Positions 8,611 to 16,400 of a stretch of DNA of 64,000 nucleotides are shown here, in pieces. How positions within the stretch are numbered: position 1 is the first letter of the stretch; the number at the start of each line of letters is the position of its first letter. The notes under the pieces are model-generated. The model saw nothing but the letters and a program-made list of their open reading frames with translations. It searched no databases and was not told where the DNA came from. The stretch is from contig NZ_JAUSWJ010000001.1 of NCBI RefSeq assembly GCF_030815145.1, positions 1,798,001-1,862,000 of the forward strand. Direction: 5' to 3'. Origin of the DNA: Kaistia geumhonensis. Lineage in GTDB: Bacteria; Pseudomonadota; Alphaproteobacteria; Rhizobiales; Kaistiaceae. The position numbers were made by a program, and so were the translations under genes.

Positions 8611-9335
8611 CAGACCTCGAGCCCCAGATAGATTTCGCGCACTTCCCTGGAGGCCATGATCTCGTCCGGCGCGCCGATGCCGATGACACGGCCGAAATCG
8701 AGCACCAGCAGGCGCTGGACGACCGAAGTCAGCGCGTGCAGCACATGCTCGATCCAGATGATCGTCGTGCCGCCGGCATGGATGCCGCGGATGGTGGCGA
8801 CGAGCGCCGTGCATTCCGCCTCGGTGAGCCCGCCGGCGATCTCGTCGAGGAGCAGCAGCTTCGGTCCCGTCGCCATCGCGCGGGCGAGTTCGAGCCGCTT
8901 GCGGTCGAGCAGGCTGAGGCTGCCTGCGACGGCGTTCGCCTTCCTCAGCAGTTCGGTCTCCTCGAGGATGCGCGCGCAATCCTCCACCATCTCGGCCTCG
9001 CGCCCGCCTCGCCCGAAGGTGGCGGCGGTCAGGAGATTCTCGAACACGGTCAGCCCCTCGAAAGGCTGCGGTATCTGGAAGGAGCGGCCGACGCCCATGC
9101 GCACGCGCTCCATCGCCGGCAGCCGCGTCACGTCGCGTCCCTCGAAGGTGATGTGTCCGCCGCTCGCGAGCAGGTTTCCGGTGATGAGGTTGAACAGCGT
9201 CGACTTGCCGGCGCCGTTCGGGCCGATGATGCCGAGCGCCTCGCCCTTGGGGACAGCAAAGGTCACGCCGTCGGCGACCTTCAGGGCGCCGAAGGATTTG
9301 GACACGCTGTCGAGGCTGAGGATCATCGGTTCCAT
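8610..9335 (-). CDS. livG: LIV-type ABC transporter ATP-binding protein (LivG family)
   Basis: 241-residue ATPase with Walker A GPNGAGKS near residue 39, signature LSLLDRKRLELARAM, Walker B LLLLDEIAGGLTEAE and switch WIEHV. The ATG at 9335 (MEPMILSL) is used; an ATG three codons in is an alternative, since neither has a strong Shine-Dalgarno. It follows the binding-protein gene at 9391 after a 55-bp spacer holding a strong stem-loop. This is the energising pair of the complete LIV-type importer. Confidence 0.91.
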   Translation of the reverse strand: MEPMILSLDSVSKSFGALKVADGVTFAVPKGEALGIIGPNGAGKSTLFNLITGNLLASGGHITFEGRDVTRLPAMERVRMGVGRSFQIPQPFEGLTVFENLLTAATFGRGGREAEMVEDCARILEETELLRKANAVAGSLSLLDRKRLELARAMATGPKLLLLDEIAGGLTEAECTALVATIRGIHAGGTTIIWIEHVLHALTSVVQRLLVLDFGRVIGIGAPDEIMASREVREIYLGLEV

Positions 9336-9354
9336 GCCTTTTCACGGATCGGAA

Positions 9355-9377
9355 GCGGGCGGCTCTGCGCCGCCCGC
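9355..9377 (-). other. GC-rich stem-loop between binding-protein gene and livG
   Basis: A perfect 9-bp stem, GCGGGCGGC with GCCGCCCGC, closes a 5-base loop. It lies in the only sizeable spacer between the binding-protein gene and livG. No T-run follows it on the minus strand, so it is not a classic terminator. It is more likely a processing, stabilising or attenuating hairpin that raises binding-protein mRNA over transporter mRNA. Confidence 0.6.
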
Positions 9378-9390
9378 CGCGCCCGATCGG

Positions 9391-10662
9391 TCAGGACAGG
9401 GGCTCCATCTTGCCGCCGGCCGGGATTTCGGGCGCGTTGGAGTTGTCGACGATCACGAGATCGAAGCCGCCCTCCTTTTTGCGCCACTGGCCGCCGACGA
9501 GCGGCGTCTTGCAGACATTCTTGGCCGCGAAGGGCGGCACGCCCTTGCCGTCCCACACCACCTTGCCGACGATGGTCGACATGTTCGTCGCGGCGATCGC
9601 GGCGGCGACGGCATCGGCATCGGTCGGATCGGACACGCGGCCCATGACATTGGCCGCGACCTCGAACAGCGAGTGCACGAAGCCGATCGGCTGCGTCCAG
9701 GGCCGCTTGGTCTCCGCCTCGAAGGCGGCGGCGAGTTCGGCCGAGCTCTGGCCGGTGACCGACGACTTGAAGGGATGCGAGGCCGACCACCAGACTTCGG
9801 ACGAGAGATTGTTGCCGGCATCGCCCAGCGTCTCGACCGACTGCGGGAACAGGATCGCCTTGGCGACCGTCACCGCCTTCGGCTTCAGGCCCTGCTGCCG
9901 CGCCTGGTTCCAGAAGGTCGTGAAGTCCGGCGGGATGACGACGCCCGTCACGATCTCGACGCCGTCCGACTTGAAGGCGTTGATCTGGGCCGTGAAGTCG
10001 TCGGTGAGGTTCTGGTAGCGGCCGGGATCGACCAGCGAGAAGCCCGCCGCCTCGAGGCCCGGCTTCAGGCCGTTCTTCGGATCGCCCCAGGCGTTGCCGT
10101 CGGCATCGTTCGGGAAGAGGCCGCCGACCTTGCCGTTGGTCGCGAGCTGCTTCCACATCGACGTATAGGTCGCGATGATGTCCTCGAGACCCCAGAAATA
10201 GTGATAGGCGTAGTTGAACGGCTTCCACGACGCCGGGTCGCCGGGATTGCCCTGCTGGCCGATGAACCAGGGCTGCCAGGGCGCCATGGTCGAGACGACC
10301 GGTACGCCTTCCGCCTCGCAGGTGGTGGCGACGGGGTTGGTGTTCTCCGGCGTCGAGCCGACCAGCATCAGGTCGATCTCGCCGTCGACGATCAGTTCCT
10401 TTGCGACCTCGGCGGCGCGGTTCGGGTTGGACTGGCTGTCCTTGGCCAGAACCTCGAAATTCTTGCCGGCATCCGAGGCCAGGAAGGCCTTGATGTTGAA
10501 GGCGTCGCTCTCGGAGAAGCCGGCGAGCGGCCCCGTCTGCGGCGACACGTAGCCGAGCTTGATCTTGGCGCCTTGCGCGATGGCGGGCGCGGCAAGGGCG
10601 GGGACGGCGAGCGCCGCACCGGTCGCCGCGCCGGCTTTCAGGAAATTGCGTCTCGTGATCAT
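9391..10662 (-). CDS. ABC transporter substrate-binding protein (LIV/HAAT type), Tat-exported
   Basis: 423-residue periplasmic binding protein. The N-terminus MITRRNFLKAG is a twin-arginine signal, with a hydrophobic stretch ending PALAAPAIAQG. The mature part starts KIKLGYVSPQTGPLAGFSE. The ATG at 10662 is chosen for its GGGAGGA ribosome site about 6 bases upstream; the open frame extends 18 codons further without support. It is the cognate receptor for the LivGFHM set directly downstream and a paralogue of the binding protein at 1110-2417. Two receptors in one operon suggest two related aromatic ligands. Confidence 0.88.
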   Translation of the reverse strand: MITRRNFLKAGAATGAALAVPALAAPAIAQGAKIKLGYVSPQTGPLAGFSESDAFNIKAFLASDAGKNFEVLAKDSQSNPNRAAEVAKELIVDGEIDLMLVGSTPENTNPVATTCEAEGVPVVSTMAPWQPWFIGQQGNPGDPASWKPFNYAYHYFWGLEDIIATYTSMWKQLATNGKVGGLFPNDADGNAWGDPKNGLKPGLEAAGFSLVDPGRYQNLTDDFTAQINAFKSDGVEIVTGVVIPPDFTTFWNQARQQGLKPKAVTVAKAILFPQSVETLGDAGNNLSSEVWWSASHPFKSSVTGQSSAELAAAFEAETKRPWTQPIGFVHSLFEVAANVMGRVSDPTDADAVAAAIAATNMSTIVGKVVWDGKGVPPFAAKNVCKTPLVGGQWRKKEGGFDLVIVDNSNAPEIPAGGKMEPLS

Positions 10663-10688
10663 CTGTTCCTCCCTCGTTCTTCTCTTCT

Positions 10689-11753
10689 TCAGCGCCCCGG
10701 GCGGCGTCCCTCCCACGCCGCCTGGAGGAGATCCCTGATGGCGGCCCGTTCGAGCGGCCGCGGGTTCTGGTAGGCGTTCTTCACCGCGATCGCCGCGGCC
10801 CGGTCGAGATCGGCTTCCTCGATGCCGATCTCCCCGAGGCTTTGCGGCGCGCCGATGCTCCGGGCGAAATCATAGAGGCCGCCGGCCGCCGACCCGCCGC
10901 CGAAGGCCTCGGCGATCGGTGACAGCAGGTCGGGCACGGCCTCCTCGTTGAAGGCGGTGGTGTAGGGCAGCAGGATCGCGTGCGTCTCGGCATGCGGCGT
11001 GTCGAACGAGCCGCCGAAGACATGGGCGAGCTTGTGATGCAGCGCCATCTGGACATAGCCGAGCGCCGTCGAGCAACACCAGGCGGCGTAGAGCGCGCGC
11101 CCCCGCGCGTCGTGATCATGCGGGCTCGCGATGATGCGCGGAATGCCGTCGCGGAAGGCGGTCATCGCGTCGCGGCACATCAGCTCGATCACCGGATTGC
11201 GGTCCGGCGCGTAGAAGGCCTCCATCGCATGGGCGATGGCGTTCATCGCCGAGGTCACGGTCAGGCCGACCGGCAGCGACAGCGTCAGGTCGACGTCATA
11301 GATCACCGTCTCGGGCCGGATGTCCGGCGAGCGGCGCGTCGTCTTCTCGCCATTGGCCGTCTCGCCGAGGATGTCGGTCATCTCCGAGCCGGCATAGGTG
11401 GTCGGGATCACGACCTGATCGGCGCCGGTGCGAACGGCGATCGCCTTGCCGAGGCCCGTCGTCGAGCCGCCGCCGAGGCTGACGACCGCGCTCGCACCGC
11501 TCGCGCGATAGGCCTCGACCGCCTCCGCGGTGATCTCGACCGGCGTGTGCATGACGGCGCCGGCGAAGACGCCCGCCGCGAGATCGCCAAGGCTTTCCGC
11601 CAGCCGCTCGGCATCCGCCTTCTGGTGCGGCGTGGAGAGCACCAGCGCCCGCTCGTGGCCGAGCCGGCGCACCTCTTCGCCCGCCCGGCTCATGGTGCCG
11701 GAACCGAACACGACACGGGTGGTGAGACCCGGAAAGACGAATTCCTGCATCAT
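10689..11753 (-). CDS. Maleylacetate reductase (iron-type alcohol dehydrogenase family)
   Basis: 354-residue NAD(P)H-dependent reductase that converts maleylacetate to 3-oxoadipate, the last step of hydroxyquinol and chlorocatechol pathways. Family features are the N-terminal FVFPGLTTRVVFG, the nucleotide-binding GGGSTTGLGKAIA, PTTYAGSEMTDILGE, and the histidine-rich C-terminal half (HAMEAFYAP, HHKLAHVFGG). It begins at tandem ATGs at 11753; the first overlaps the esterase stop by 4 bp. Its presence is the clearest evidence that the operon funnels ring-cleavage products through maleylacetate. Confidence 0.9.
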   Translation of the reverse strand: MMQEFVFPGLTTRVVFGSGTMSRAGEEVRRLGHERALVLSTPHQKADAERLAESLGDLAAGVFAGAVMHTPVEITAEAVEAYRASGASAVVSLGGGSTTGLGKAIAVRTGADQVVIPTTYAGSEMTDILGETANGEKTTRRSPDIRPETVIYDVDLTLSLPVGLTVTSAMNAIAHAMEAFYAPDRNPVIELMCRDAMTAFRDGIPRIIASPHDHDARGRALYAAWCCSTALGYVQMALHHKLAHVFGGSFDTPHAETHAILLPYTTAFNEEAVPDLLSPIAEAFGGGSAAGGLYDFARSIGAPQSLGEIGIEEADLDRAAAIAVKNAYQNPRPLERAAIRDLLQAAWEGRRPGR

Positions 11754-12409
11754 CGCGGCGCCTCCATGCGGGGAGTCCGGCCGGCGGCGACATCGTCCAG
11801 CATGCCGCGCAGCATCGCGATCTCGGTATCCGAGACCTCGTGCGGCCGGCCGGGGAAGAGATCGGCGCGCAGCACCGCGCCCTGCCCGGCGAGCGAGCCG
11901 ATGGCGTCGGCCGCCGCCTCGGCCGGGATCCAGGGATCGGCATCGGCGCCGGAGAGATAGACCGGAAGCCCGCGCGGCGCGCCCCTCGCGCGGCCATCGG
12001 CGGGGACGCCCACGCGGCAGCCCGTCAGGGCGGCCAGCGCCTCGGGCGCCGGAAGGCCGGCACAGACATATTCGATGGCGAGGCAGGCGCCCTGCGAGAA
12101 TCCGGCGAGCAGAAGCGGCAGGCCGGGATAGGCCGAGCGCGCCGCCGCCACAGCCGCCGCGAGATGATCGAGCGCCGTCGCCAGCTCGGCCCGGGCGACG
12201 GGCGTGAGCGGATCGACGGCGCGCGCCTGGTACCAGGCCCCCTTGGGTGCGCGCGGCAGCACGAAGGCGATGTCGTCCGCGCCGAGGCGGGCGAGCACAT
12301 GCGCCTCCATGTCTTCCGGCGTCTGGCCGCGGCCGTGGACGAAGACGCAGAGCGCCTTCGCCGACGGACCGGTCGGCCCGATCCTCAGGGGTCCGGGCTC
12401 GGACGTCAT
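11750..12409 (-). CDS. Alpha/beta-hydrolase, carboxylesterase/phospholipase type
   Basis: 219-residue serine hydrolase. It has the oxyanion-hole sequence FVHGRGQTPEDM near residue 23, the nucleophile elbow GFSQG near residue 103, an acid in SGADADPWIP and a histidine in GRPHEV, which together make a Ser-Asp-His triad. No signal peptide is present, so it is cytoplasmic. It overlaps both neighbours by 4 bp. In this operon it may cleave an aromatic ester or hydrolyse a lactone or ring-cleavage product; this is inferred from position only. Confidence 0.82.
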   Translation of the reverse strand: MTSEPGPLRIGPTGPSAKALCVFVHGRGQTPEDMEAHVLARLGADDIAFVLPRAPKGAWYQARAVDPLTPVARAELATALDHLAAAVAAARSAYPGLPLLLAGFSQGACLAIEYVCAGLPAPEALAALTGCRVGVPADGRARGAPRGLPVYLSGADADPWIPAEAAADAIGSLAGQGAVLRADLFPGRPHEVSDTEIAMLRGMLDDVAAGRTPRMEAPR

Positions 12410-13365
12410 GCGAACTCCGCCTGCTCCAGGCCGGCGCGCAGCTCGTCCTCGCGATCCTTGAACCAGGGCGGGAAGACCAGCGTCTTGCCGATCGCGCCCG
12501 GAGGCTCGTCCTTGGCCCAGCCTTCCGGCGTCGTCCAGGCGAGCTCGAACAGCGCGCCGCCGGGCGAACGGACATAGCAGGACTTGAAGTAGTTGCGGTC
12601 CTTCTGCTCGGAGATGTCCGTGAAGCCGAGGCCCTCGATATGGGCGCGCAGCTTCAGCTGGTTCTCTTCGTTGCCGGTGTTGAGCGCCAGGTGATGGATG
12701 GTGCCGCCGGCGAGCGTCCAGGTGCCCTGCGGGCTGTCGCGATCGACGATCACCTCGACGCGCTGCACGACGCCGTTCGCATCCGGCACGCGGAAGACGA
12801 GGCCCTCATGCGTGTCGGCCTCCTTCTCCAGCGGCAGCGCGATGGTGAGGAAATCGTCCATCGCGGTGCGGTCGGTCACCGCGACGGCGCCGCCATAGAT
12901 GCCCTTGATGCCGTGGTCGCGGCCGATGCCCTGCTTCTCGTTGGTGATCGGCTCGCGGCTGTCGCCGTCGCTCTCGACGAGCTCGTGCAGGATGCCGCAG
13001 GGATGGGCGAAGGCGACGCGGTCGGCGCCGAAGCGGGTCAGCTTGGTCGCCTCGATGCCGCGCTTGTTCAGCCGCTCGACCCAGAAATCGGCGGCGCCGA
13101 CGGGGATCGACTGCATGATCGTGCGCGACTGGTTGGTGCCGCGCCGGCCGAACACGCCGGGCTTGCGGAACGGAAAGGTCGTGATGATCGTCGAGGCGTC
13201 GCCGTTCGGCGAGCCGTAGTAAAGGTGATAGACGGGGATCACGCCGTCGAAGAGCACCGTGCGCTTCACCGAGTGCAGGCCGAGCGCCTTGGTATAGAAA
13301 TCGAAGTCTTCCTGCGCGCCATCGGTCGACATCGTCAGATGATGGTATCCGCTGACCTGTGCCAT
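12406..13365 (-). CDS. Ring-cleaving dioxygenase, PcpA-like (hydroquinone 1,2-dioxygenase type)
   Basis: 319-residue two-domain vicinal-oxygen-chelate protein. It resembles PcpA, the Fe(II) 2,6-dichlorohydroquinone 1,2-dioxygenase, with shared stretches such as VKRTVLFDGVIPVYHLYYG and TTFPFRKPGVFGRRGTNQ. Likely metal ligands are a His in GYHHLTM (residues 8-9), a His in GGTIHHLAL and the Glu in ALFELAW. PcpA cleaves hydroquinones to maleylacetate-type products, which the adjacent maleylacetate reductase can use. Thus this operon encodes both extradiol-type and intradiol-type ring opening. An alternative is a MhqO-family quinone-stress dioxygenase. Confidence 0.83.
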   Translation of the reverse strand: MAQVSGYHHLTMSTDGAQEDFDFYTKALGLHSVKRTVLFDGVIPVYHLYYGSPNGDASTIITTFPFRKPGVFGRRGTNQSRTIMQSIPVGAADFWVERLNKRGIEATKLTRFGADRVAFAHPCGILHELVESDGDSREPITNEKQGIGRDHGIKGIYGGAVAVTDRTAMDDFLTIALPLEKEADTHEGLVFRVPDANGVVQRVEVIVDRDSPQGTWTLAGGTIHHLALNTGNEENQLKLRAHIEGLGFTDISEQKDRNYFKSCYVRSPGGALFELAWTTPEGWAKDEPPGAIGKTLVFPPWFKDREDELRAGLEQAEFA

Positions 13366-13368
13366 GCG

Positions 13369-14373
13369 TCATCTCCTCCCGGTTTCTTTCATGCGCTGCG
13401 ACGATTGCGGGCAGAGCACGAGATTCAAGTCGAGTGTGTAGCGGCGCCGCCCCCGCTCGGAGGCGGCCGGCCGGAATTCCGCGACGAGACCCTCGCGGAC
13501 GCCGAAGATGGCGTCGCGGCTGATTGCCGAGTCGCTGCCGTCGAAGATGTGCGTCGTGAGCGTCTCGTGGCCGGGCGACGTCACGCGGAAATGGATATGC
13601 GCCGGCCGCTCGAGCCCGATGCCGAGCGCGGCCATCAGCCGGCCGACCGGCCCGTCGGCGGGCAGGCTGTAGCCCTTCGGCCGCACGGTCGCGAAGTGGA
13701 AGCGCCCCTCGCCGTCGGCGACGAAACGGCCGCGCAGATTGTATTCCGGCTGCCGGTCCGGCTCCTGGTTCTCGTAGAGCCCATCGGCATTCGCCTGCCA
13801 GACCTCGACGCGGGCGCCGGCGAGCGGCGCGCCGTCGAGGCTCGCGACACGTCCGCTGACGAGGAGCGGCTCGCCGCGGCCGTCGCGCGAGATGCTGGCG
13901 CCGAGCGGAAGTTCCGGCACGTCGGGGCGATAGAAGGGACCGGCGAGCGTGTTCGGCGTCGCGCCCTCGGGGCGCGGATGATTGAGGCGCTCGATGAGCG
14001 AGGAGACGCCGATGACATCGGCGAACAGCACCCATTCCTGGCGCCGCGCATCGGCATAGTGGCCGACCTCGGTCAGGAAATCGATGGCGAGGCGGAATTC
14101 CTCGCTGGTCGGCCGCAGCTGGGCGACGAGGGCATGCAGCATGCCGACGCCGGCCGTGGCCGTCTCGGCGAGGCGGAGCGGCGTATCGGGCGCGAGCCGG
14201 GCGAGGAAGGCCTCGGTCGCGAACGCGCCGGCATCGGCCGGCGCCGCGTCGGCGCTGCCCGAACCCTCGGCGGCGGCGAGGTCGGCGTCGGCGGCCCGCC
14301 CGTTGGCGTGGCCGCGTGCGCGCTCCCTCCCCTCAGCGCCTCCCTGTCCCTGGCTCTCGCCCTGGCCGTGCAT
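13369..14373 (-). CDS. Intradiol ring-cleavage dioxygenase with low-complexity N-terminal extension
   Basis: 334-residue intradiol dioxygenase of the hydroxyquinol 1,2-dioxygenase type. The first ~45 residues are Gly/Ala/Asp/Glu-rich low complexity (MHGQGESQGQGGAEG...) and are absent from the paralogue at 3315-4205. After that come the helical domain and the catalytic beta-sandwich with iron ligands Tyr in GLYENQ, Tyr in PKGYSLP and two His in RPAHIHF. The ATG at 14373 has GGGAGG 10 bases upstream, but a start further in cannot be excluded. It is the first gene of the minus-strand operon, 3 bp before the PcpA-like gene, and is divergent from the LysR gene. Confidence 0.84.
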   Translation of the reverse strand: MHGQGESQGQGGAEGRERARGHANGRAADADLAAAEGSGSADAAPADAGAFATEAFLARLAPDTPLRLAETATAGVGMLHALVAQLRPTSEEFRLAIDFLTEVGHYADARRQEWVLFADVIGVSSLIERLNHPRPEGATPNTLAGPFYRPDVPELPLGASISRDGRGEPLLVSGRVASLDGAPLAGARVEVWQANADGLYENQEPDRQPEYNLRGRFVADGEGRFHFATVRPKGYSLPADGPVGRLMAALGIGLERPAHIHFRVTSPGHETLTTHIFDGSDSAISRDAIFGVREGLVAEFRPAASERGRRRYTLDLNLVLCPQSSQRMKETGRR

Positions 14374-14429
14374 TCCCGCGGGGCCTCCCTTCCCCTTGGA
14401 TGAAGGCGTAGCACGCGGTTTGACGAGGC

Positions 14430-14458
14430 TTGATGAGTTGTGGCGCGGTCAATATAGC
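14430..14458 (+). promoter_or_regulatory. Predicted sigma70-type promoter of the LysR gene
   Basis: TTGATG (14430-14435) and TATAGC (14453-14458) are spaced by exactly 17 bases. The predicted transcription start, about 7 bases after the -10 element, falls within one or two bases of the LysR ATG at 14467, and no Shine-Dalgarno precedes that ATG. The mRNA may therefore be leaderless. The same 93-bp gap must also hold the promoter of the minus-strand catabolic operon and the LysR binding site. Confidence 0.5.
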
Positions 14459-14466
14459 ATTTTGGT

Positions 14467-15417
14467 ATGAGGCTGAACGAGCGCCACCTGATGCAGCTCG
14501 CCGCCGTGCTCGATGCCGGCGGCGTCTCGGAAGGGGCCGCCATGCTGGGCCTGACCCAGCCGGCGGTGAGCCGTTCGCTCGCCATGCTGGAAGCCCGCGT
14601 GGGCGAGCCGCTGTTCATGAAGGGCCGGCGGCCGCTCCAGGCGACGCCGCTCGGCGCCCAGCTCGCCGCGCAGGGCCGCGTGATGATCGCCGCCTCGCGC
14701 AAGGCCTCCGACGCCGTGCAGGGCTTCATGAAGGGCACCAAGGGCGTCGTGCGCGTCGGCGGCGTGCCCTTCTTCATGGATGCGATGATCAGCCGGATGA
14801 TCGGCGAGTTCCAGAACCACGAGCCGGAGATCACCATCCAGCAGAGCTATCTCAACCTGCCCGAGATGGTGTCCGCGCTCGAAGGCCGGCAGATCGATCT
14901 CGGCATCGTGCCGATCGGCGTGCTCGATCTCGGGCCGGGCTTCGAGTTCACCGAGATCCTGCCCGGCCGCAACATCGTCGCCTGCCGCCCGCAGCATCCG
15001 CTGCTGCGCAACCGCCGCCTGCGCGCCCACGACTTGACGAGCTTCCCCTGGGTCGCGCCGTTGCCCGGCTCGCCGCTGATGTCCGACCTGCAGATGATCC
15101 TGATGAGCATCGGCATGTCGGATTTGAATGTGCGCTATTCAGGCGGCTCGCTGATGAGCGTCATCAATTATCTGGCCGAGACCGACGCGCTCGCGGTGCT
15201 GCCCTTCTCGGTCGTCTTCGCGCAGAGGAAGGAAAACCGCGTCACGGTCCTCCCCTACGAGATCCCGCAACCCAACCGCTCCCTCGGCATCCTCCGCCGC
15301 ACCGGCGGCCCCCGCTCCGCCGCCGCCGAACGCTTCGCCGGCTACGTCACGGCCGCGTTCGAAGACCTGAAACACATCATCAAGCGCCACGAGAACGCGG
15401 TGGTTTGGGGAAGGTAG
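14467..15417 (+). CDS. LysR-family transcriptional regulator
   Basis: 316-residue regulator. It has an N-terminal winged helix-turn-helix (residues ~1-60, recognition region SEGAAMLGLTQPAVSRSLAMLEAR) and a C-terminal periplasmic-binding-like effector domain (residues ~95-295, beginning VRVGGVPFFMD). It is transcribed away from the aromatic catabolic operon and separated from it by only 93 bp, the classic arrangement for a LysR activator and its target. The likely effector is the aromatic substrate or a ring-cleavage intermediate. The first ATG is used; the short distance to the predicted promoter suggests a leaderless message. Confidence 0.9.
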   Translation: MRLNERHLMQLAAVLDAGGVSEGAAMLGLTQPAVSRSLAMLEARVGEPLFMKGRRPLQATPLGAQLAAQGRVMIAASRKASDAVQGFMKGTKGVVRVGGVPFFMDAMISRMIGEFQNHEPEITIQQSYLNLPEMVSALEGRQIDLGIVPIGVLDLGPGFEFTEILPGRNIVACRPQHPLLRNRRLRAHDLTSFPWVAPLPGSPLMSDLQMILMSIGMSDLNVRYSGGSLMSVINYLAETDALAVLPFSVVFAQRKENRVTVLPYEIPQPNRSLGILRRTGGPRSAAAERFAGYVTAAFEDLKHIIKRHENAVVWGR

Positions 15418-15435
15418 GGCTGAAGGCAGGCTAAA

Positions 15436-15510
<75 letters not shown>

Positions 15511-15724
15511 GCCGGGGCGCGGGAGCGGGGCTCCGGCGCGGACGGCGGCCTATCTGCCACAGAGGTGGCGGGGGATCAAGCCGCCTTCGGACCCCGTCGC
15601 GCGAAAGCCGTCGTTTCCCACCGACTTCGACGCGCGGGCGTCGACCGCTTGGGCCGCCGACCGGGCGCTGCGGCCTCATTCCGCGTGTTCCATCTCGACC
15701 GGATCGCCGCGACCCGTTCCAGGG

Positions 15725-15829
15725 CGTCATGCCCGGGCCTGACCCGGGCATCCACGACTTTCAGCGTGGCGGGCCGGGACGGATGACGCAAGGAAGACGT
15801 GGATGGCCGGGTCGAGCCCGGCCATGACG
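15725..15829. repeat. Inverted pair of palindromic repeat units
   Basis: Two ~32-bp units, 15725-15756 and 15798-15829, are near-exact reverse complements of each other. Each contains its own palindrome: CCCGGGCCTGACCCGGG in the first and GGCCGGGTCGAGCCCGGCC in the second. Sequences of this kind are common dispersed extragenic palindromes in Rhizobiales. The pair could fold into one ~105-nt hairpin downstream of tRNA-Thr. No coding function is seen. Confidence 0.75.
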
Positions 15830-15878
15830 GCTCACCGGATGCTGTCGCTGTCGTAACGGCCGATCCGGAGGAACTCAC

Positions 15879-15968
15879 CCCCTGCCCCTGCCCCTGCCCC
15901 TGCCCCTGCCCCTGCCCCTGCCCCTGCCCCTGCCCCTGCCCCTACTCCGGCTCCGGCTCCGGCTCCGG
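15879..15968. repeat. Two adjacent hexanucleotide tandem repeats
   Basis: CCCCTG is repeated 10 times without error (15879-15938), followed by one CCCCTA variant and then four copies of CTCCGG (15945-15968). The array sits about 50 bp upstream of the small gene at 16015. It lies in the 504-bp spacer 15511-16014, which holds this array, the palindromic pair and no convincing gene. Because units are 6 bp, gain or loss of copies does not shift frame. Confidence 0.9.
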
Positions 15969-16014
15969 ACCATGCCCTCTTGCCAAGCCGGGGCGAAGGC
16001 GGGATTTTCGGCGC

Positions 16015-16224
16015 ATGATGGATCCGAAGGACGAGAAAGTGCGGCCCGGTTCTTCCCCGCGAAGCGAGCCAGGCTCTTCACCGCGGGGCGAGACGGAGCG
16101 GGCGGGGCGCGAGGCGCGGCTCGCCGCGGCGTTGAAGGCCAATCTCATGAAGCGCAAGGCGGCTGCCCGCGCGGCCCTGCCCGGCGCCGACCTCGCAGCG
16201 AACGAGGACGACGAGACGCCCTGA
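16015..16224 (+). CDS. Small conserved charged protein upstream of murA
   Basis: 69-residue protein beginning at tandem ATGs (MMDPKDEKVRPG). The C-terminal part, AREARLAAALKANLMKRKAAARA, is a basic amphipathic helix typical of the small uncharacterised proteins encoded just before murA in many Rhizobiales. The N-terminal part has an 8-residue near-repeat, PGSSPRSE then PGSSPRGE, which may be a local duplication. The open frame continues upstream through the CCCCTG array as Cys-Pro repeats, but I regard that as non-coding. Function unknown. Confidence 0.65.
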   Translation: MMDPKDEKVRPGSSPRSEPGSSPRGETERAGREARLAAALKANLMKRKAAARAALPGADLAANEDDETP

Positions 16225-16400
16225 GGCGCGCCGCGGCGCGTGCCTGCGCGGGACCACGCCGGCTCGCCTCAGGGGCCTGCTGCACCCTTGCCCGCGCCCC
16301 CGCGATCCTTGAGTCGGCCGCAATCGTCAGGTAAACGGCGCCTTCTGAACGTTCGGCGGCTAGACGTCGCGCGCTGATTCGAGAAACGGGGTCCCCCTTC

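Noticed and set aside
1-9335. Branched-chain amino acid uptake as the role of the LIV-type genes
   Set aside because: They overlap or abut ring-hydroxylating and ring-cleaving genes in one operon, so an aromatic ligand is more likely, although the family name suggests amino acids.
12406-13365. Classical catechol 2,3-dioxygenase
   Set aside because: Sequence stretches match the PcpA/hydroquinone dioxygenase branch and the product would fit maleylacetate reductase; no meta-cleavage pathway genes are present.
15879-15968. Possible CRISPR-like repeat array
   Set aside because: Units are 6 bp with no spacers; it is a simple tandem repeat.
15799-16224. A 141-residue frame with (Cys-Pro)n and (Gly-Ser)n stretches reading through the hexamer arrays into the small murA-linked protein
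   Set aside because: The dipeptide runs are simply translation of the CCCCTG and CTCCGG repeats. The conserved C-terminal part has its own ATG pair at 16015, so only that part is called.
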